From Chelativorans sp. J32 (lineage in GTDB: Bacteria > Pseudomonadota > Alphaproteobacteria > Rhizobiales > Rhizobiaceae), in assembly GCF_000518985.1 (NCBI RefSeq), contig NZ_JAEQ01000018.1:9114-73113 (forward strand): a stretch of DNA of 64,000 nucleotides. The letters run 5' to 3'. A program made the translations under genes and the position numbers. Below the pieces are notes generated by a model. It was not told the DNA's origin and made no database searches. It saw nothing but the letters and a program-made list of their open reading frames with translations. Every line of letters begins with the position of its first letter. Position 1 is the stretch's first letter. Below are positions 18,214 through 27,553 of the stretch, one piece after another.

Positions 18214-19199
18214 CCACTCTCCAACAGTGCCTGGATTTCCGCCAGGCTGGAATTCCCCTCCATGGGACCGAGCTTGCCCACCGCGAGGGCGCCCGCCGCG
18301 TTAGCATAGGCGAGCGCGTCGCTCAGGCTTCGCCCGCCGGCAAAAAGCGTGACAAACGTGGCACAGAAGCAATCGCCCGCTCCGGTCGGGTCGACAATCT
18401 CTACCGGATGCGCAGGAAGCACAATCATTTCGCCTCCGCGAGCGGCACCGATGCACCCCTTTTCACCGCGTTTCAGAACGACGGCCTGCTTACCTTCTGC
18501 AAGAAGCCGTCCGGCATAGGCCGGAAAATCCTGGCCGAGAAACAGGAATTCAGCATCCGTCTCGCTTGGCAGGACGAAGCTTGCGAGCGCCATCAGTTCA
18601 CGCACCGCATCGACATAGCCGCTCTCGATCAGGAGTTCGCTGCGAATATTGGGGTCAAGCGAAATGGCAGTGCCATGGAGCGCCAGGGCACGGCAGATGG
18701 CGAGCGTCACTCTGCGCATGGCCGGGTCGGCCAGCGCCGAGCCGGAAACATGAAAGACCTCGACTCCGAACGCTTCCAGTGCGGCCAGGCATTCTTCCGC
18801 TTCCGGCAAGCGCGCCGCCGCGGAATGGGCGATGTTGAACACGAAATCGCGGCTGCCATCATTATTATAGGCGACGAAGGCCGACCCGGTCGGGATGCCG
18901 GACATTGTCCTGATCAGCCGCCCGTCGACGCCGGCGGAGGAAAGGCGCTCCCTGATGACGGTGCCGAAAGGATCGTCACCGACTGCGCCGGCAAAAATCG
19001 TGCTGGCACCCGCGCGGGCAGCCTGATCTATGAAGATTCCGGGGGCTCCGGAGGGAAACGGGCCGCGATAGTCGGTGGGCTGAAGGTGTCTCGTGTTCTT
19101 TTCGGCAGCGACGAACTCCACGAGGAGCTCGCCGATCGCGCCGATGCGCACCGGTTCCCGACTGCGCAGTTCTTCACTCTTGTCTTCTTGTTCTTGCAC
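18210..19199 (-). CDS. PfkB family sugar kinase
   Basis: Ribokinase-type kinase of 329 aa. N-terminal IGAIGELLVEFV (from residue 19) and C-terminal VDPTGAGDCFCATFV, which carries the catalytic aspartate, define the family; the middle contains YRGPFPSGAPGIFIDQAARAG, the sugar-binding side. The GTG start gives an N-terminal extension of about 18 charged residues; translation could begin further in, though I see no better ATG. It overlaps the GatZ-like gene, so the pair would phosphorylate and then isomerise a ketohexose such as D-tagatose or D-fructose. It is preceded by a tandem repeat, a possible operator. Confidence 0.82.
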   Translation of the reverse strand: MQEQEDKSEELRSREPVRIGAIGELLVEFVAAEKNTRHLQPTDYRGPFPSGAPGIFIDQAARAGASTIFAGAVGDDPFGTVIRERLSSAGVDGRLIRTMSGIPTGSAFVAYNNDGSRDFVFNIAHSAAARLPEAEECLAALEAFGVEVFHVSGSALADPAMRRVTLAICRALALHGTAISLDPNIRSELLIESGYVDAVRELMALASFVLPSETDAEFLFLGQDFPAYAGRLLAEGKQAVVLKRGEKGCIGAARGGEMIVLPAHPVEIVDPTGAGDCFCATFVTLFAGGRSLSDALAYANAAGALAVGKLGPMEGNSSLAEIQALLESG

Positions 19200-19212
19200 C
19201 TAAAGTCACTTC

Positions 19213-19240
19213 TTTCTCAAGTTAAGTTTCTCAAGTTAAG
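19213..19240 (-). promoter_or_regulatory. Tandem 14-bp repeat before the sugar kinase, possible operator
   Basis: Two exact, adjacent copies of a 14-bp unit, CTTAACTTGAGAAA on the minus strand, 14 bases before the kinase start. Each contains the near-palindrome CTTAA-C-TTGAG (4 of 5 arm positions pair). A TTGAAA element directly upstream (19251-19246) places the repeats in the promoter spacer/-10 zone. This looks like a double repressor site for the kinase-gatZ unit. The binding protein is not known; a ROK, DeoR or GntR type is possible. Confidence 0.5.
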
Positions 19241-19621
19241 CGTTTTCAATTGGCAGCGGCCAGTGGCATCCGCGCCCGCCAGATTGCCGTTGCTGGTCGA
19301 GGTCAACCCGCGGCCCGAAGCGTATACAAGAAGCTTTGCGGAGGCAGGCCGCCTCTCGCGTCCGACGGCTTCCGAGTCCCGATGATCTGGCTCCGTCGGC
19401 CGAAGCTTGCGCAAGCGGATCGCGGTGGGGCTGAGCGAAACGGCATTCAACCCAATCCCGCCTGCCGTAGACCTTAATCGTCGGCGCGCCAAGATCGTCG
19501 CCCCTCTTTTCCGTCTTGTCCAACCCTCTTTCCCTGGACAAAAGAAGGCTGCGGCAAGGCGACAGGGCCCCCTGTGACGCGGGTCCATCTTGCCGGGTTG
19601 AGCGTGGCCCGTAACCAACCT
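19241..19621. other. Intergenic stretch without a recognisable gene
   Basis: About 380 bases between the kinase promoter and the end of the importer operon. Several frames are open for 80-130 codons on both strands, as GC-rich DNA often allows, but none gives a recognisable protein or has a convincing start. A perfect 12-bp palindrome GCTTGCGCAAGC lies at 19405-19416. It could be a decayed gene or the long leader of the kinase unit. Confidence 0.5.
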
Positions 19622-20380
19622 TCACCGACCGCCCACCATCAGCTTCACCACCTCGTCATGGGTGGTTTCGGAGATGCGGCGCTCCCCCGCCATAACGCCG
19701 CGCCGCAGCACGATGATCCGGTCGGCGACGGCGAAGATGTCCTGCAGATTGTGCGAGATGAAGATTACGCCGCGGCCTTCCGCCTTGAGCTGGTGGATAA
19801 GAGCGATCACCTTGCGCTGTTCCGGCACACCGAGCGCTGCGGTCGGCTCGTCCATGATAAGAATCTGCGCGTCCCAATAGACGGCGCGCCCGATCGCCAC
19901 CGCCTGCCGCTGCCCGCCGGAAAAGTTGGAGACCGGCGCTTCGAGGCGGCTCACATGGAAATCGAGCCGCGCCATGGTGGCGCGTGCAGCGTCGGCCATT
20001 GCCTTGCGGTCCAGTATCGGGACGAAGCCGAAGAGCCTCTTCATGGGCTCGCGGCCCAAGAAGATATTGGCACCGATCGAAAGATTATCGGCGAGCGCCA
20101 GGTCCTGGTAGATCGTTTCGATGCCCCTGTCGCGCGCCTCCTGCGGGGTGGTGAAGGTGACCGGCTGGCCATTCAGGAAGATTTCGCCGGAGCTTGGCCG
20201 GAAGACGCCGGAGATGGTCTTGATCAGAGTGGTCTTGCCCGCGCCATTGTCTCCGGCAAGCGCGACCACTTCGCCCCGGTGCACGGACATGGAGAGGTCG
20301 TTCAGGGCGCGGATGGCGCCGAAATGCTTGGAGAGGTTGCGGACTTCGAGGATGGGCGGTTCCTGCGCGGCGCTACTCAT
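19622..20380 (-). CDS. Sugar ABC transporter ATP-binding protein (FrcA-like, single domain)
   Basis: ATPase of a CUT2-family importer. Unlike the two-domain RbsA/XylG (about 500 aa), it has one ABC domain in 252 aa, the size of rhizobial FrcA. Walker A GDNGAGKTT, signature FSGGQRQAVAIGRA, Walker B LIMDEPTAALG and a switch histidine in ISHNL are all visible. It overlaps the permease gene by eight bases. The encoded importer is probably the entry route for the sugar handled by the kinase and GatZ-like protein just downstream. Confidence 0.9.
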   Translation of the reverse strand: MSSAAQEPPILEVRNLSKHFGAIRALNDLSMSVHRGEVVALAGDNGAGKTTLIKTISGVFRPSSGEIFLNGQPVTFTTPQEARDRGIETIYQDLALADNLSIGANIFLGREPMKRLFGFVPILDRKAMADAARATMARLDFHVSRLEAPVSNFSGGQRQAVAIGRAVYWDAQILIMDEPTAALGVPEQRKVIALIHQLKAEGRGVIFISHNLQDIFAVADRIIVLRRGVMAGERRISETTHDEVVKLMVGGR

Positions 20381-21455
20381 CGACCCGCCCTCCGCTGAAG
20401 CGGCGCTGCGCCTGGTCGATCAGCACGGAGATGATGATGACCACGCCGACGCTGATGAATTGCCAGAACGGCTCCACATTGATGAAAACGAGCCCGTATT
20501 GGATGACGGCGATGACGAGCGCGCCGGCGACCGTGCCGAAGATCGTGCCGGACCCGCCGAAAAGGCTCGCCCCGCCGATCACCACCGCCGCGACGCTGTC
20601 GAGGAGCAGCGGCTCACCGGCTTGGGCAGCGCCTGCATTGAACCGGGCGGAATAAAGCACGCCCGCAAGTCCCGCGCAGATGCCCGAGAGGACATAAAGG
20701 CGCGTCAGATGCGACTTGATGTTGATGCCCGCGCGGCGCGCCGCCTGCACATTGGCGCCGATCGCGTAATTGTGCTGGCCGAACCTCGTCTGTGTGAGGA
20801 GGTAGTGCATGAGGAGCACGAAGACGATCGTGACGATGACGATATAGGGTACGCCATGGAAGCGGCCATTGCCGAGCGTGGAGAAGAAGGAATTGCCCTG
20901 TACGGGCACCACGGTTCCGCCGGCGAGGAGAAAGGCGACGCCGCGCGCGACGCCGAACATGCCGAGCGTACCGATGAAGGGCGGCACGCGCAGCCGCGCC
21001 ACCAGCAGCCCGTTGATGAGGCCGGGTACGCCGGCAATGGCGACGCCCGCAAGCGCGCCGGCGAGCACGGCAAGCGGCATGCCGAGCGAAGGGGTTGTCC
21101 AGTTCACCACATGGGCGGCGACGACAGCCGCAAGCCCCATGATGAAGCCGAGCGAAAGATCGATGCCGCCGGAGATGATGACGAAGGTCTGGCCGCTCGC
21201 AAGCAGGAGGGGCGCCACGGCAAAGATCGCGATCGACTGCAGGTTATAGGGATTGAGGATGAAAGTGCCGTCGAAATCGTAGCGGGCCCATATCTCGAAG
21301 GCGAGGACGAGTGCTGCGAGAAACAGCCATGCCCTCAGATCGGCAATCCGCTGCACGAGCGTCTTAGCCCGCTCGGAATGATCGGCCGGCGGCGCGACGT
21401 GATCGCGGGGGGCAGCCTGAGGGCCGGTTTTCTGGACGTCTTCTGTGGAACTCAT
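20373..21455 (-). CDS. Sugar ABC transporter permease (FrcC/RbsC-like)
   Basis: Inner-membrane subunit of 360 aa with about ten hydrophobic segments. The CUT2 permease patterns GGIDLSLGFIMGL (near residue 115), PPFIGTLGMFGVARGVAFL and the AAVVIGGASLFGGSGTIFGT loop near the C-terminus are clear. A long polar N-terminus precedes the first span. It lies between the binding-protein gene, separated by a strong hairpin, and the ATPase gene, which it overlaps. Confidence 0.92.
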   Translation of the reverse strand: MSSTEDVQKTGPQAAPRDHVAPPADHSERAKTLVQRIADLRAWLFLAALVLAFEIWARYDFDGTFILNPYNLQSIAIFAVAPLLLASGQTFVIISGGIDLSLGFIMGLAAVVAAHVVNWTTPSLGMPLAVLAGALAGVAIAGVPGLINGLLVARLRVPPFIGTLGMFGVARGVAFLLAGGTVVPVQGNSFFSTLGNGRFHGVPYIVIVTIVFVLLMHYLLTQTRFGQHNYAIGANVQAARRAGINIKSHLTRLYVLSGICAGLAGVLYSARFNAGAAQAGEPLLLDSVAAVVIGGASLFGGSGTIFGTVAGALVIAVIQYGLVFINVEPFWQFISVGVVIIISVLIDQAQRRFSGGRVDE

Positions 21456-21488
21456 GCCGTCTTCCGGTCTGGCGTGTCAGCGAGCCGG

Positions 21489-21506
21489 GGCCCGGCAAGC
21501 CGGGCC
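21489..21506 (-). other. Intercistronic hairpin between binding-protein and permease genes
   Basis: Perfect palindrome GGCCCGGC-AA-GCCGGGCC in the 65-base gap between the importer binding-protein gene and its permease gene, with no T run after it. Stable stems at this position in importer operons usually protect the binding-protein mRNA or damp read-through, so that the binding protein is made in excess. That role is inferred from position. Confidence 0.55.
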
Positions 21507-21520
21507 GCCCATTGCCATGA

Positions 21521-22510
21521 TCAATCGGAATAGACGTATTTGGCTATTTCCGGATCTGAGACGTTCGACTTGTCGATCACTGTGAAGCCAGTGCCGATCA
21601 GCGTGGGGATGGACTGGCCCGTGAGGTGTGCGAAGGCCGAAACCACGCCGAAATAGCCGATCTCCGCCGGATGCTGCGCGATCGCCACATCCACAAGGCC
21701 GGAATTGATATTGTCGACGATGGATTTCGGCGCATCGAAGGCCACGACCTTGATGTTGCCGCTCTGGCCCGCCTGCTGCACGCCGTTTGCCGCGCCGAGC
21801 GCGGAGAAGAGATTGGCGCCGAACACCCCCTTCAGGTCGGAATTGCGCGCAAACATCGCCTGAAGCTGAGAAGCGGCGTTGTTGGCATCGTTCTGGTTGA
21901 ACTGCGTCTCCAGCACCTCGATGTTGGGGTATTTCTCCTTCATCTCCAGCTTGAAGCCTTCCTCGCGCTGGTCGGTGGTGGAGATGCCGGGCTTTACGTT
22001 CGAGACATAGACTTTGCCCTCCCCGCCGATCGCCTCTCCCAAGGCGCGAGCAGCCATGCGGCCGCCAAGGATGTTGTCGGAGGCGATATAGGCGAGCGGG
22101 AAATCGGCCTCGCCGCCACCCGTCTGGTACTGACCGTTGCCGATGAAAGTGTCGACCGTGATGATCGGGATGCCGGCGTCATGCGCCTTGCGCAATGGTT
22201 CGATGAGCTGATTGGTGTCCGTCGGGGCGATCAGGATCGCGTCTGGGTTGCGCGCGATCACGGCATCGAGCACCGGGACCTGCAGCGTCGGGTTGAACTC
22301 GGGCGCGCCCTGGAACATCAGCTCGACGCCCAGCGCGTCGGCGGCAGCCTGCGCCCCCTTGTGCATGGTGATGTAGAAGGCGTCCGTGGTGAGCCCCGGA
22401 ATAAGGGCGATTGTGAATTTCTTGTCCTGCGCGACGGCAGGAACCGAAATCCCCGTGCCGAGCGCTATCGTGCCAATGACGGCTGCCTTGAGAATGGAAC
22501 GACGTTGCAT
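21521..22510 (-). CDS. Periplasmic sugar-binding protein (FrcB/RbsB-like)
   Basis: Periplasmic binding protein of 329 aa in the RbsB/LacI-type fold. The signal peptide MQRRSILKAAVIGTIALG ends after the VPAVAQ site near residue 26. Mature-part patterns: IALIPGLTTDAFY, GAQAAADALG, DAILIAPTDTNQLIEPLRKA, GIPIITVDTF and VVAFDAP, all typical of pentose/hexose monomer binders. I use the start at 22510 because the signal peptide begins there and GGAGGGAGGAAA precedes it; a longer in-frame start gives a non-signal extension. First gene of the importer operon. Confidence 0.9.
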   Translation of the reverse strand: MQRRSILKAAVIGTIALGTGISVPAVAQDKKFTIALIPGLTTDAFYITMHKGAQAAADALGVELMFQGAPEFNPTLQVPVLDAVIARNPDAILIAPTDTNQLIEPLRKAHDAGIPIITVDTFIGNGQYQTGGGEADFPLAYIASDNILGGRMAARALGEAIGGEGKVYVSNVKPGISTTDQREEGFKLEMKEKYPNIEVLETQFNQNDANNAASQLQAMFARNSDLKGVFGANLFSALGAANGVQQAGQSGNIKVVAFDAPKSIVDNINSGLVDVAIAQHPAEIGYFGVVSAFAHLTGQSIPTLIGTGFTVIDKSNVSDPEIAKYVYSD

Positions 22511-23006
22511 GGGTTTCCTCCCTCCATGGTGCTCTGCCGAAGGTTCCGCGAACCGGGCCTCCCGCCCGGCACCTGGCGCGACCGCGTAAAGCGCGAGCAC
22601 ACCAAGCAGCGACTTCGGCTTCTGACGCGAAGATCGCGCCGGCCAGGTCAATGTAGCCGGTTCAATCTCCTCCTCTCTTATAACTGTCGCCTCCGGCCGC
22701 CCACAGTGCCCCTTTTGGCTAGGCAGGCGAGCGGCGTCGGCAGAATTTGGCGCCCGGCTCCGCCGGGCTGTCAATGGCTTTCTGCGCGCCAGTCATAACT
22801 TCATATGCAGAATCTTCGCTGCGGATCGCAGCCAGCGCAAGCCCAGAACGGAAATGGCTTTGCGGAAGCACTGTGTGTGGATTTCAATAACTTGCACTAG
22901 CCTCATGCGACCCAATGGAAGCATGCCCCTCCGTGTCAGACCACTCGTTCGGAACCTGGCTTTTCCGAGGCCGTTACCTGTTGGTTTCCAATGGGTGGAT
23001 AAGGGC
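22511..23006. other. Divergent intergenic region
   Basis: About 500 bases between the sugar-binding protein gene and the AI-2E-family gene, holding the promoters of both. Visible structure: a GC hairpin CCGGGC/GCCCGG at 22553-22569 in the leader of the binding-protein gene, a CCCGGC/GCCGGG stem at 22753-22767, and GCTGCG-GAT-CGCAGC at 22818-22832. No convincing -35/-10 pair or coding region was seen. Confidence 0.5.
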
Positions 23007-24077
23007 ATGAAGCAGGATGCCAGCTCCGATCTGCATCCCGAGGGCGCGCCGGTCCGGTGGGCCTTCTTTTTTCGCCTTTTTCTTCTGGCCGCAGCCGTCA
23101 TCGCCGCAGGATTGCTGGTATGGAAGCTTTCCAACCTGTTGCTGCTCGCCTTCGGCTCCATCCTCGTGGCTGTGCTGGTGAGGTCCTTCTCCGCCCTTAT
23201 CGAACGATACACACCGCTTCGTTCCGGAACGTCCCTTGCGGCGGCGACCATCGCGATCGCCGCATTCATGGCCGGGTTCGCCATCCTGCTCGGCTCGCAG
23301 ATACAAACCCAGTTTGCCCAGCTGTTCGAGCGGGCGCCGGATCTGATCCATGCCCTTGAAGACCGCTTCGGCGTGGAAAATCTGGAGGACAAGCTTGTCG
23401 AACAGATCCAGCAATCCATCGAACGCACATCCCTGATATCGAATGTCGCCGGCCTCTCCACGACGCTTTTCGGCAGCCTCGCCAATCTCCTGCTTGTCAT
23501 GGTAGCCGGCATCTATCTCGCTGCCGATCCCAGAAGCTACCGTCGCGGCTTCTTCCTCCTGTTCCCAAGGCGCGCGCGCCGCGAAGCCGCCGAAACGCTG
23601 GATGTCCTCTACAACGCCCTGCGTCTGTGGCTGCTCGGTCAGCTCCTAAGCATGTTCCTCGTGGGAGCGGCTTCTGCCGCAGGGCTATGGCTGCTCGGCA
23701 TTCCTTCCGCCCTGGCTCTAGGGGTGATCGCAGGGCTTCTAGAGTTCGTGCCGGTGATAGGCCCGATCCTCGGCGCTGTGCCTGCGGTAGCACTGGCGCT
23801 GGCGGAAAGTCCCGTCACCGCCGCATGGGTGGCACTGCTTTATCTCGTCATCCAGCAGTTGGAAGGCAATCTGATCATGCCGCTCATCCAGCACCGGATG
23901 GTGCGGCTTCCCCCCGCGCTGACCATCTTCGCCATAATCGGTTTTGGCCTGCTGTTCGGGCCGCTCGGCATTCTCTTCGCGACGCCGCTGCTGGTCGTCG
24001 TCTTCGTCACCGTAAAAAAGCTGTGGGTTCGAGACACATTGGACGAAGACACCAAATTGCCGGGAGAGACAGAGTAA
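23007..24077 (+). CDS. AI-2E family transporter (PerM/YdiK-like)
   Basis: Inner-membrane protein of 356 aa with about seven to eight hydrophobic segments: two pairs near the N-terminus, a long amphipathic region (residues 100-190), then a hydrophobic C-terminal half containing GLLEFVPVIGPILGAVPA and the conserved GNLIMPLI. This is the PF01594 pattern; members transport autoinducer-2, sodium/protons or other solutes, so the function stays open. The ATG at 23007 is taken because GGATAAGGG precedes it and family length fits; an open frame extends upstream to 22854 without family similarity. Confidence 0.82.
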   Translation: MKQDASSDLHPEGAPVRWAFFFRLFLLAAAVIAAGLLVWKLSNLLLLAFGSILVAVLVRSFSALIERYTPLRSGTSLAAATIAIAAFMAGFAILLGSQIQTQFAQLFERAPDLIHALEDRFGVENLEDKLVEQIQQSIERTSLISNVAGLSTTLFGSLANLLLVMVAGIYLAADPRSYRRGFFLLFPRRARREAAETLDVLYNALRLWLLGQLLSMFLVGAASAAGLWLLGIPSALALGVIAGLLEFVPVIGPILGAVPAVALALAESPVTAAWVALLYLVIQQLEGNLIMPLIQHRMVRLPPALTIFAIIGFGLLFGPLGILFATPLLVVVFVTVKKLWVRDTLDEDTKLPGETE

Positions 24078-24115
24078 AGATTTGGCAGCTACGTCTCTGC
24101 TTCGACCCTCTAGAA

Positions 24116-24967
24116 TCAGGCCCGATAGTCCAAGCCGATATCCAGCACGGGCGAGCTATGGGTGATCCAGCCAACGGAGATAAGGTCGACGCCTGAGGCA
24201 GCGATGGCGGGTGCAGTTCCTCGCGTAACCCGGCCTGAAGCTTCCGTGATGGCGCGGCCGCCGGTGATCTCCACCGCTCGGGCAAGCTGCTCGGGCGACA
24301 TGTTGTCGAGCAAGACCGCGTCGGCTCCGAGGGAAAGCACTTCCTGGAGTTGGGCAAGCGTGTCCACCTCCACCTCGATCTTGACCATATGGCCCGCATG
24401 CGCCCGCGCCCGCTCTATTGCCGGACGGATGCCACCGGCAATGGCGATGTGGTTGTCCTTGATAAGAATAGCATCGTCCAGCCCGAAACGATGGTTCGAT
24501 CCGCCGCCGGCCCGCACTGCGTATTTTTCGAGCGCGCGAAGCCCGGGCGTCGTCTTGCGCGTGCAGACGATCTGCGCCTTGTGGCCCTTGATGACCTCGA
24601 CGATCGAGGCAGTCGCCGTGGCAATGCCGCTCAAGTGGCAGAGGAAATTGAGCGCCGTGCGCTCGGCCGTCAGCAGGCCCCGTGCCGGGCCGCTGACGCT
24701 GGCGATCACATCGCCCGGAAGAACCGCACTGCCGTCCGGTCTCTCGACCTTGACCGAGATCGCCGGATCGATGAGGCGGAAGGCGAGTGCCGCGACGTCA
24801 AGCCCTGCGACCACGCCCCGCTGCCGGGCGGTGAGCGTCAGTTCGGCATCGAGGCCGGCCGGCACGACGGCATCCGTCGTGAGATCGCCGGCACGGCCGA
24901 GATCCTCCAACAGCGTGGCGCGCACCAGCGACTCAAACATGACCGTGGGAAGCGGAGGAGTGTTCAT
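24116..24967 (-). CDS. nadC: Nicotinate-nucleotide pyrophosphorylase (carboxylating)
   Basis: Third enzyme of the NAD route from aspartate: quinolinate plus PRPP gives nicotinate mononucleotide, CO2 and pyrophosphate. 283 aa, standard length. Family motifs visible: ERTALNFLCHLSGIAT near residue 102, CTRKTTPGLRALEKYAVRAGG near 135, HRFGLDDAILIKDNH near 158, and VEVDTLAQLQEVL plus DAVLLDNMSPEQL for substrate binding. Its ATG overlaps the nadB stop by one base (TAATG), so it is the last gene of nadABC. It converges on the AI-2E-family gene. Confidence 0.96.
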   Translation of the reverse strand: MNTPPLPTVMFESLVRATLLEDLGRAGDLTTDAVVPAGLDAELTLTARQRGVVAGLDVAALAFRLIDPAISVKVERPDGSAVLPGDVIASVSGPARGLLTAERTALNFLCHLSGIATATASIVEVIKGHKAQIVCTRKTTPGLRALEKYAVRAGGGSNHRFGLDDAILIKDNHIAIAGGIRPAIERARAHAGHMVKIEVEVDTLAQLQEVLSLGADAVLLDNMSPEQLARAVEITGGRAITEASGRVTRGTAPAIAASGVDLISVGWITHSSPVLDIGLDYRA

Positions 24968-26520
24968 TATGCGCTCCGTGCAAAAGGCAGGGACGTTTCA
25001 GAAGCTAGATTTCGTGCAGCCTCGAAGGCTTGCTCGAGCGTGAGGCGCGCATGCAGTGCGCGCTCGCTCCGCCCCGGGAAGTCGGAGCGGAAATGCGCGC
25101 CCCGGCTTTCCTCGCGCGAAAGGGCGGAGACAGCCATCATCAGGGCAACCGCCGCGGGATCGGAGGCGGGGCCATCGCCTTCTGCAAGAGGCAGAAGCGC
25201 TGAAACCGCAGCTCGCATACCATCCCCGTCCCGGACCACGCCCAATGGGCGGGAGATGATCGGGCGCACGGTCGAGGCATCGACTTTCCCCGGCGTGGGG
25301 AAGAAGACCGGCCTGGGGTGCGTATGATCGACGGTGCCTGCAATGCTCTCCGCAACCCAACGACCGCAGATGGCGGCCTCGATGAGCGAATTGCTGGCGA
25401 GACGGTTGGCGCCATGCAGCCCTGTGGCAGCTGCTTCGCCGCAGGCCCAGAGGCCGGAAACGGAGCTGCGTCCTTCGCCGTCCACTGCGATGCCGCCCAT
25501 ATGATAATGGACGGCGGGCCGGATCGGGATCGGCTCCCCCGCAGGATCGATGCGCACGGCCTTGCAGGAAGCGTCGATGCCTGGAAAACGCCGAGCGAAG
25601 CGGGTTCCGAGCGCCTTCCGCGCGTCGAGATAGACGCGATGCCCTTCCGCGAGATGCCGCGCGACAGCACGCGCCACTACGTCGCGCGGTGCAAGCTCCG
25701 CACCTGGAGTGCCTTGAAGAATGCGGCGACCGGTCTCGTCGATCAAGATCGCGCCCTCCCCACGCACGGCCTCACTGATGAGGCTCATAGGGCGGGCGGG
25801 GCCATCCAGCGCGGTTGGATGGAACTGCACGAACTCCAGGTCACGAAGTTCGGCGCCGGCACGGGCAGCAAGCGCCAGACCCTGGCCGATAGAGCCCAGT
25901 GGGGTCGTGGTGTCAGTGTACAAGCCGCCTATGCTGCCGGTGGCGATGACGACGCGGCCGGTGGAAAGAAGCACGGCACCGGCGGGGCCGGTGGCGATGA
26001 TACCGGAAACGCCGATCTCATCCGTGAGGAGCCGCCGCGCCTCAAAACCTTCCAGGACGGTAATGGAAGGGGTGCGGCGCACGGCCTCCACAAGCGCGCG
26101 CATGATCTCGCGCCCGGTGGCGTCCCCACCCGCATGGACAATGCGGCGGCGGCTGTGGGCGGCTTCCAGCCCGAGGAGCAATGTGTCATCCGCCGTCACG
26201 TCGAACCGCACGCCGAAGCGCATCAGGTCTTCGACTGCCTGCGGAGCCGCGCGGACGATCCTGCCCACGATCTGCGGATCGCAGAGACCGTCCCCGGCCG
26301 CCAGCGTATCAGCCAGATGAAGCTCGGGATCGTCGTCCGGGCCTATGGCTGCAGCGATCCCGCCCTGGGCCCAGCCGCTCGATGCCTCCCGCCCGAGAGG
26401 CGCCTTGGAGAGCACCACCACGGGTTCGGGCGAAAGGTGAAGCGCGGTTGCAAGCCCGGCCAGGCCGGCACCGATGACCACGGGCCGGCCGGCGAGATCG
26501 CGAAGATCGGTGCCCTTCAT
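24967..26520 (-). CDS. nadB: L-aspartate oxidase
   Basis: FAD enzyme that oxidises L-aspartate to iminoaspartate for quinolinate synthesis. 517 aa from the ATG at 26520, which overlaps the nadA stop as ATGA; a longer in-frame extension shadows nadA and is discounted. The FAD-binding [11 protein letters not shown] is near residue 18, the [14 protein letters not shown] block near residue 47, [12 protein letters not shown] further on, and the active-site region FHPTALDGP and [10 protein letters not shown] match the succinate dehydrogenase/aspartate oxidase family. The C-terminal helical domain is somewhat short. Confidence 0.95.
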   Translation of the reverse strand: MKGTDLRDLAGRPVVIGAGLAGLATALHLSPEPVVVLSKAPLGREASSGWAQGGIAAAIGPDDDPELHLADTLAAGDGLCDPQIVGRIVRAAPQAVEDLMRFGVRFDVTADDTLLLGLEAAHSRRRIVHAGGDATGREIMRALVEAVRRTPSITVLEGFEARRLLTDEIGVSGIIATGPAGAVLLSTGRVVIATGSIGGLYTDTTTPLGSIGQGLALAARAGAELRDLEFVQFHPTALDGPARPMSLISEAVRGEGAILIDETGRRILQGTPGAELAPRDVVARAVARHLAEGHRVYLDARKALGTRFARRFPGIDASCKAVRIDPAGEPIPIRPAVHYHMGGIAVDGEGRSSVSGLWACGEAAATGLHGANRLASNSLIEAAICGRWVAESIAGTVDHTHPRPVFFPTPGKVDASTVRPIISRPLGVVRDGDGMRAAVSALLPLAEGDGPASDPAAVALMMAVSALSREESRGAHFRSDFPGRSERALHARLTLEQAFEAARNLASETSLPFARSA

Positions 26521-27494
26521 CTGACCGCAAGCATCCGCTCGACCGCAAGCCGCGCCCGCTCCGCCACTTCCGCATCGACCGTCACTGCGTGGCGATTCTC
26601 TTCCAATGCCTTGCGGATGTTGCCGAGTGTGATGCGCTTCATATGCGGGCAGAGATTGCAGGGCCGGACGAACTCGACATCTGGATGGGCCACGGCGACA
26701 TTGTCGCTCATGGAGCATTCAGTCATCAGCACAACGCGTTGCGGCTTCTCCCGGCCCACATAATCCGACATTGCGGCGGTAGAGCCGGAAAAGTCAGACA
26801 CCGTGATCACTTCCGGCGGACACTCGGGATGCGCGAGTACAACCACGCCGGGGTTGGCCTCCCGCAATTCGTGGATATCCGCTGCGGTGAAGCGCTCATG
26901 CACCTCGCAATGACCTTTCCAGGCGATGATCTCGACATCGGTTTCCGCCGCGACATTCTTCGCGAGGTATTCGTCCGGGATCATGATCACGCGGGGTACG
27001 CCGAGCGATTCCACGACCGCGCGCGCATTGCCCGAGGTACAGCAGATGTCGGACTCCGCCTTCACCGCCGCCGACGTGTTGACGTAAGTGATGACCGGAA
27101 CGCCCGGATAGTGCCGGCGCATCAGGCGCACTTCTTCCGCCGTGATCGAATCGGCGAGCGAGCATCCCGCGCCCATGTCCGGGATCAGAACCGTTTTCCC
27201 CGGATTGAGGAGCTTTGCGGTCTCGGCCATGAAATGGACGCCAGCAAGCACGATGACATCGGCATCCGTGTTGACCGCTTCGCGGGCGAGCGCCAGGCTG
27301 TCGCCGACGATATCGGCAACGCAGTGGAAGATTTCCGGCGTCTGGTAGTTGTGCGCGAGAACGACGGCGTTGCGACGGCGCTTGAGGTCTAGAATGGCCT
27401 CTATATCCTCCGTAAATGCGGGCCACTCGACCGGCGGGATCACCCGCTTCACCTTTTCGTAGAGCGCGTCCGTACGGTGGGGAATATCGAGCAT
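26517..27494 (-). CDS. nadA: Quinolinate synthase
   Basis: [4Fe-4S] enzyme that condenses iminoaspartate with dihydroxyacetone phosphate to quinolinate. 325 aa. Family blocks: [12 protein letters not shown] near residue 44, [13 protein letters not shown] near 86, MGAGCSLAD with the first cluster cysteine near 111, [21 protein letters not shown] with the second near 137, and the last cysteines in [12 protein letters not shown] near 282. First gene of nadABC, with GGAGG eight bases before the ATG. Its promoter region carries two NadQ-type palindromes, so the operon should be repressed when NAD is plentiful. Confidence 0.96.
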   Translation of the reverse strand: MLDIPHRTDALYEKVKRVIPPVEWPAFTEDIEAILDLKRRRNAVVLAHNYQTPEIFHCVADIVGDSLALAREAVNTDADVIVLAGVHFMAETAKLLNPGKTVLIPDMGAGCSLADSITAEEVRLMRRHYPGVPVITYVNTSAAVKAESDICCTSGNARAVVESLGVPRVIMIPDEYLAKNVAAETDVEIIAWKGHCEVHERFTAADIHELREANPGVVVLAHPECPPEVITVSDFSGSTAAMSDYVGREKPQRVVLMTECSMSDNVAVAHPDVEFVRPCNLCPHMKRITLGNIRKALEENRHAVTVDAEVAERARLAVERMLAVR

Positions 27495-27508
27495 GAGCGG
27501 GCCTCCGT

Positions 27509-27527
27509 TATGCTCCTAATGAGCATA
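27509..27527 (-). promoter_or_regulatory. NadQ-type operator, proximal copy
   Basis: Perfect inverted repeat TATGCTC-N5-GAGCATA lying between the nadA promoter and its ribosome-binding site. It matches the spacing and sequence of the second copy 26 bp upstream. Assigning it to NadQ rests on position next to nadA and on the adjacent regulator gene. Confidence 0.8.
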
Positions 27528-27534
27528 TGGTACA

Positions 27535-27553
27535 TATGCTTACTCTGAGCATA
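27535..27553 (-). promoter_or_regulatory. NadQ-type operator, distal copy
   Basis: Second inverted repeat TATGCTT-N5-GAGCATA, same 7-5-7 layout with one mismatch in the arms. It sits inside the spacer/-10 part of the nadA promoter, where a bound repressor would block RNA polymerase. Centre-to-centre distance to the proximal copy is 26 bp. Confidence 0.78.

Noticed and set aside
19217-19618. 133-codon minus-strand frame before the sugar kinase
   Set aside because: Contains the tandem operator repeat at its end, has poor codon pattern and no recognisable domain.
20121-21533. 470-codon plus-strand open frame opposite the importer permease
   Set aside because: Low-complexity, charged composition typical of an antisense shadow; the permease on the minus strand is unmistakable.
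25318-26763. 481-codon plus-strand frame opposite nadB
   Set aside because: Shadow of nadB; no start signal and no recognisable domain.
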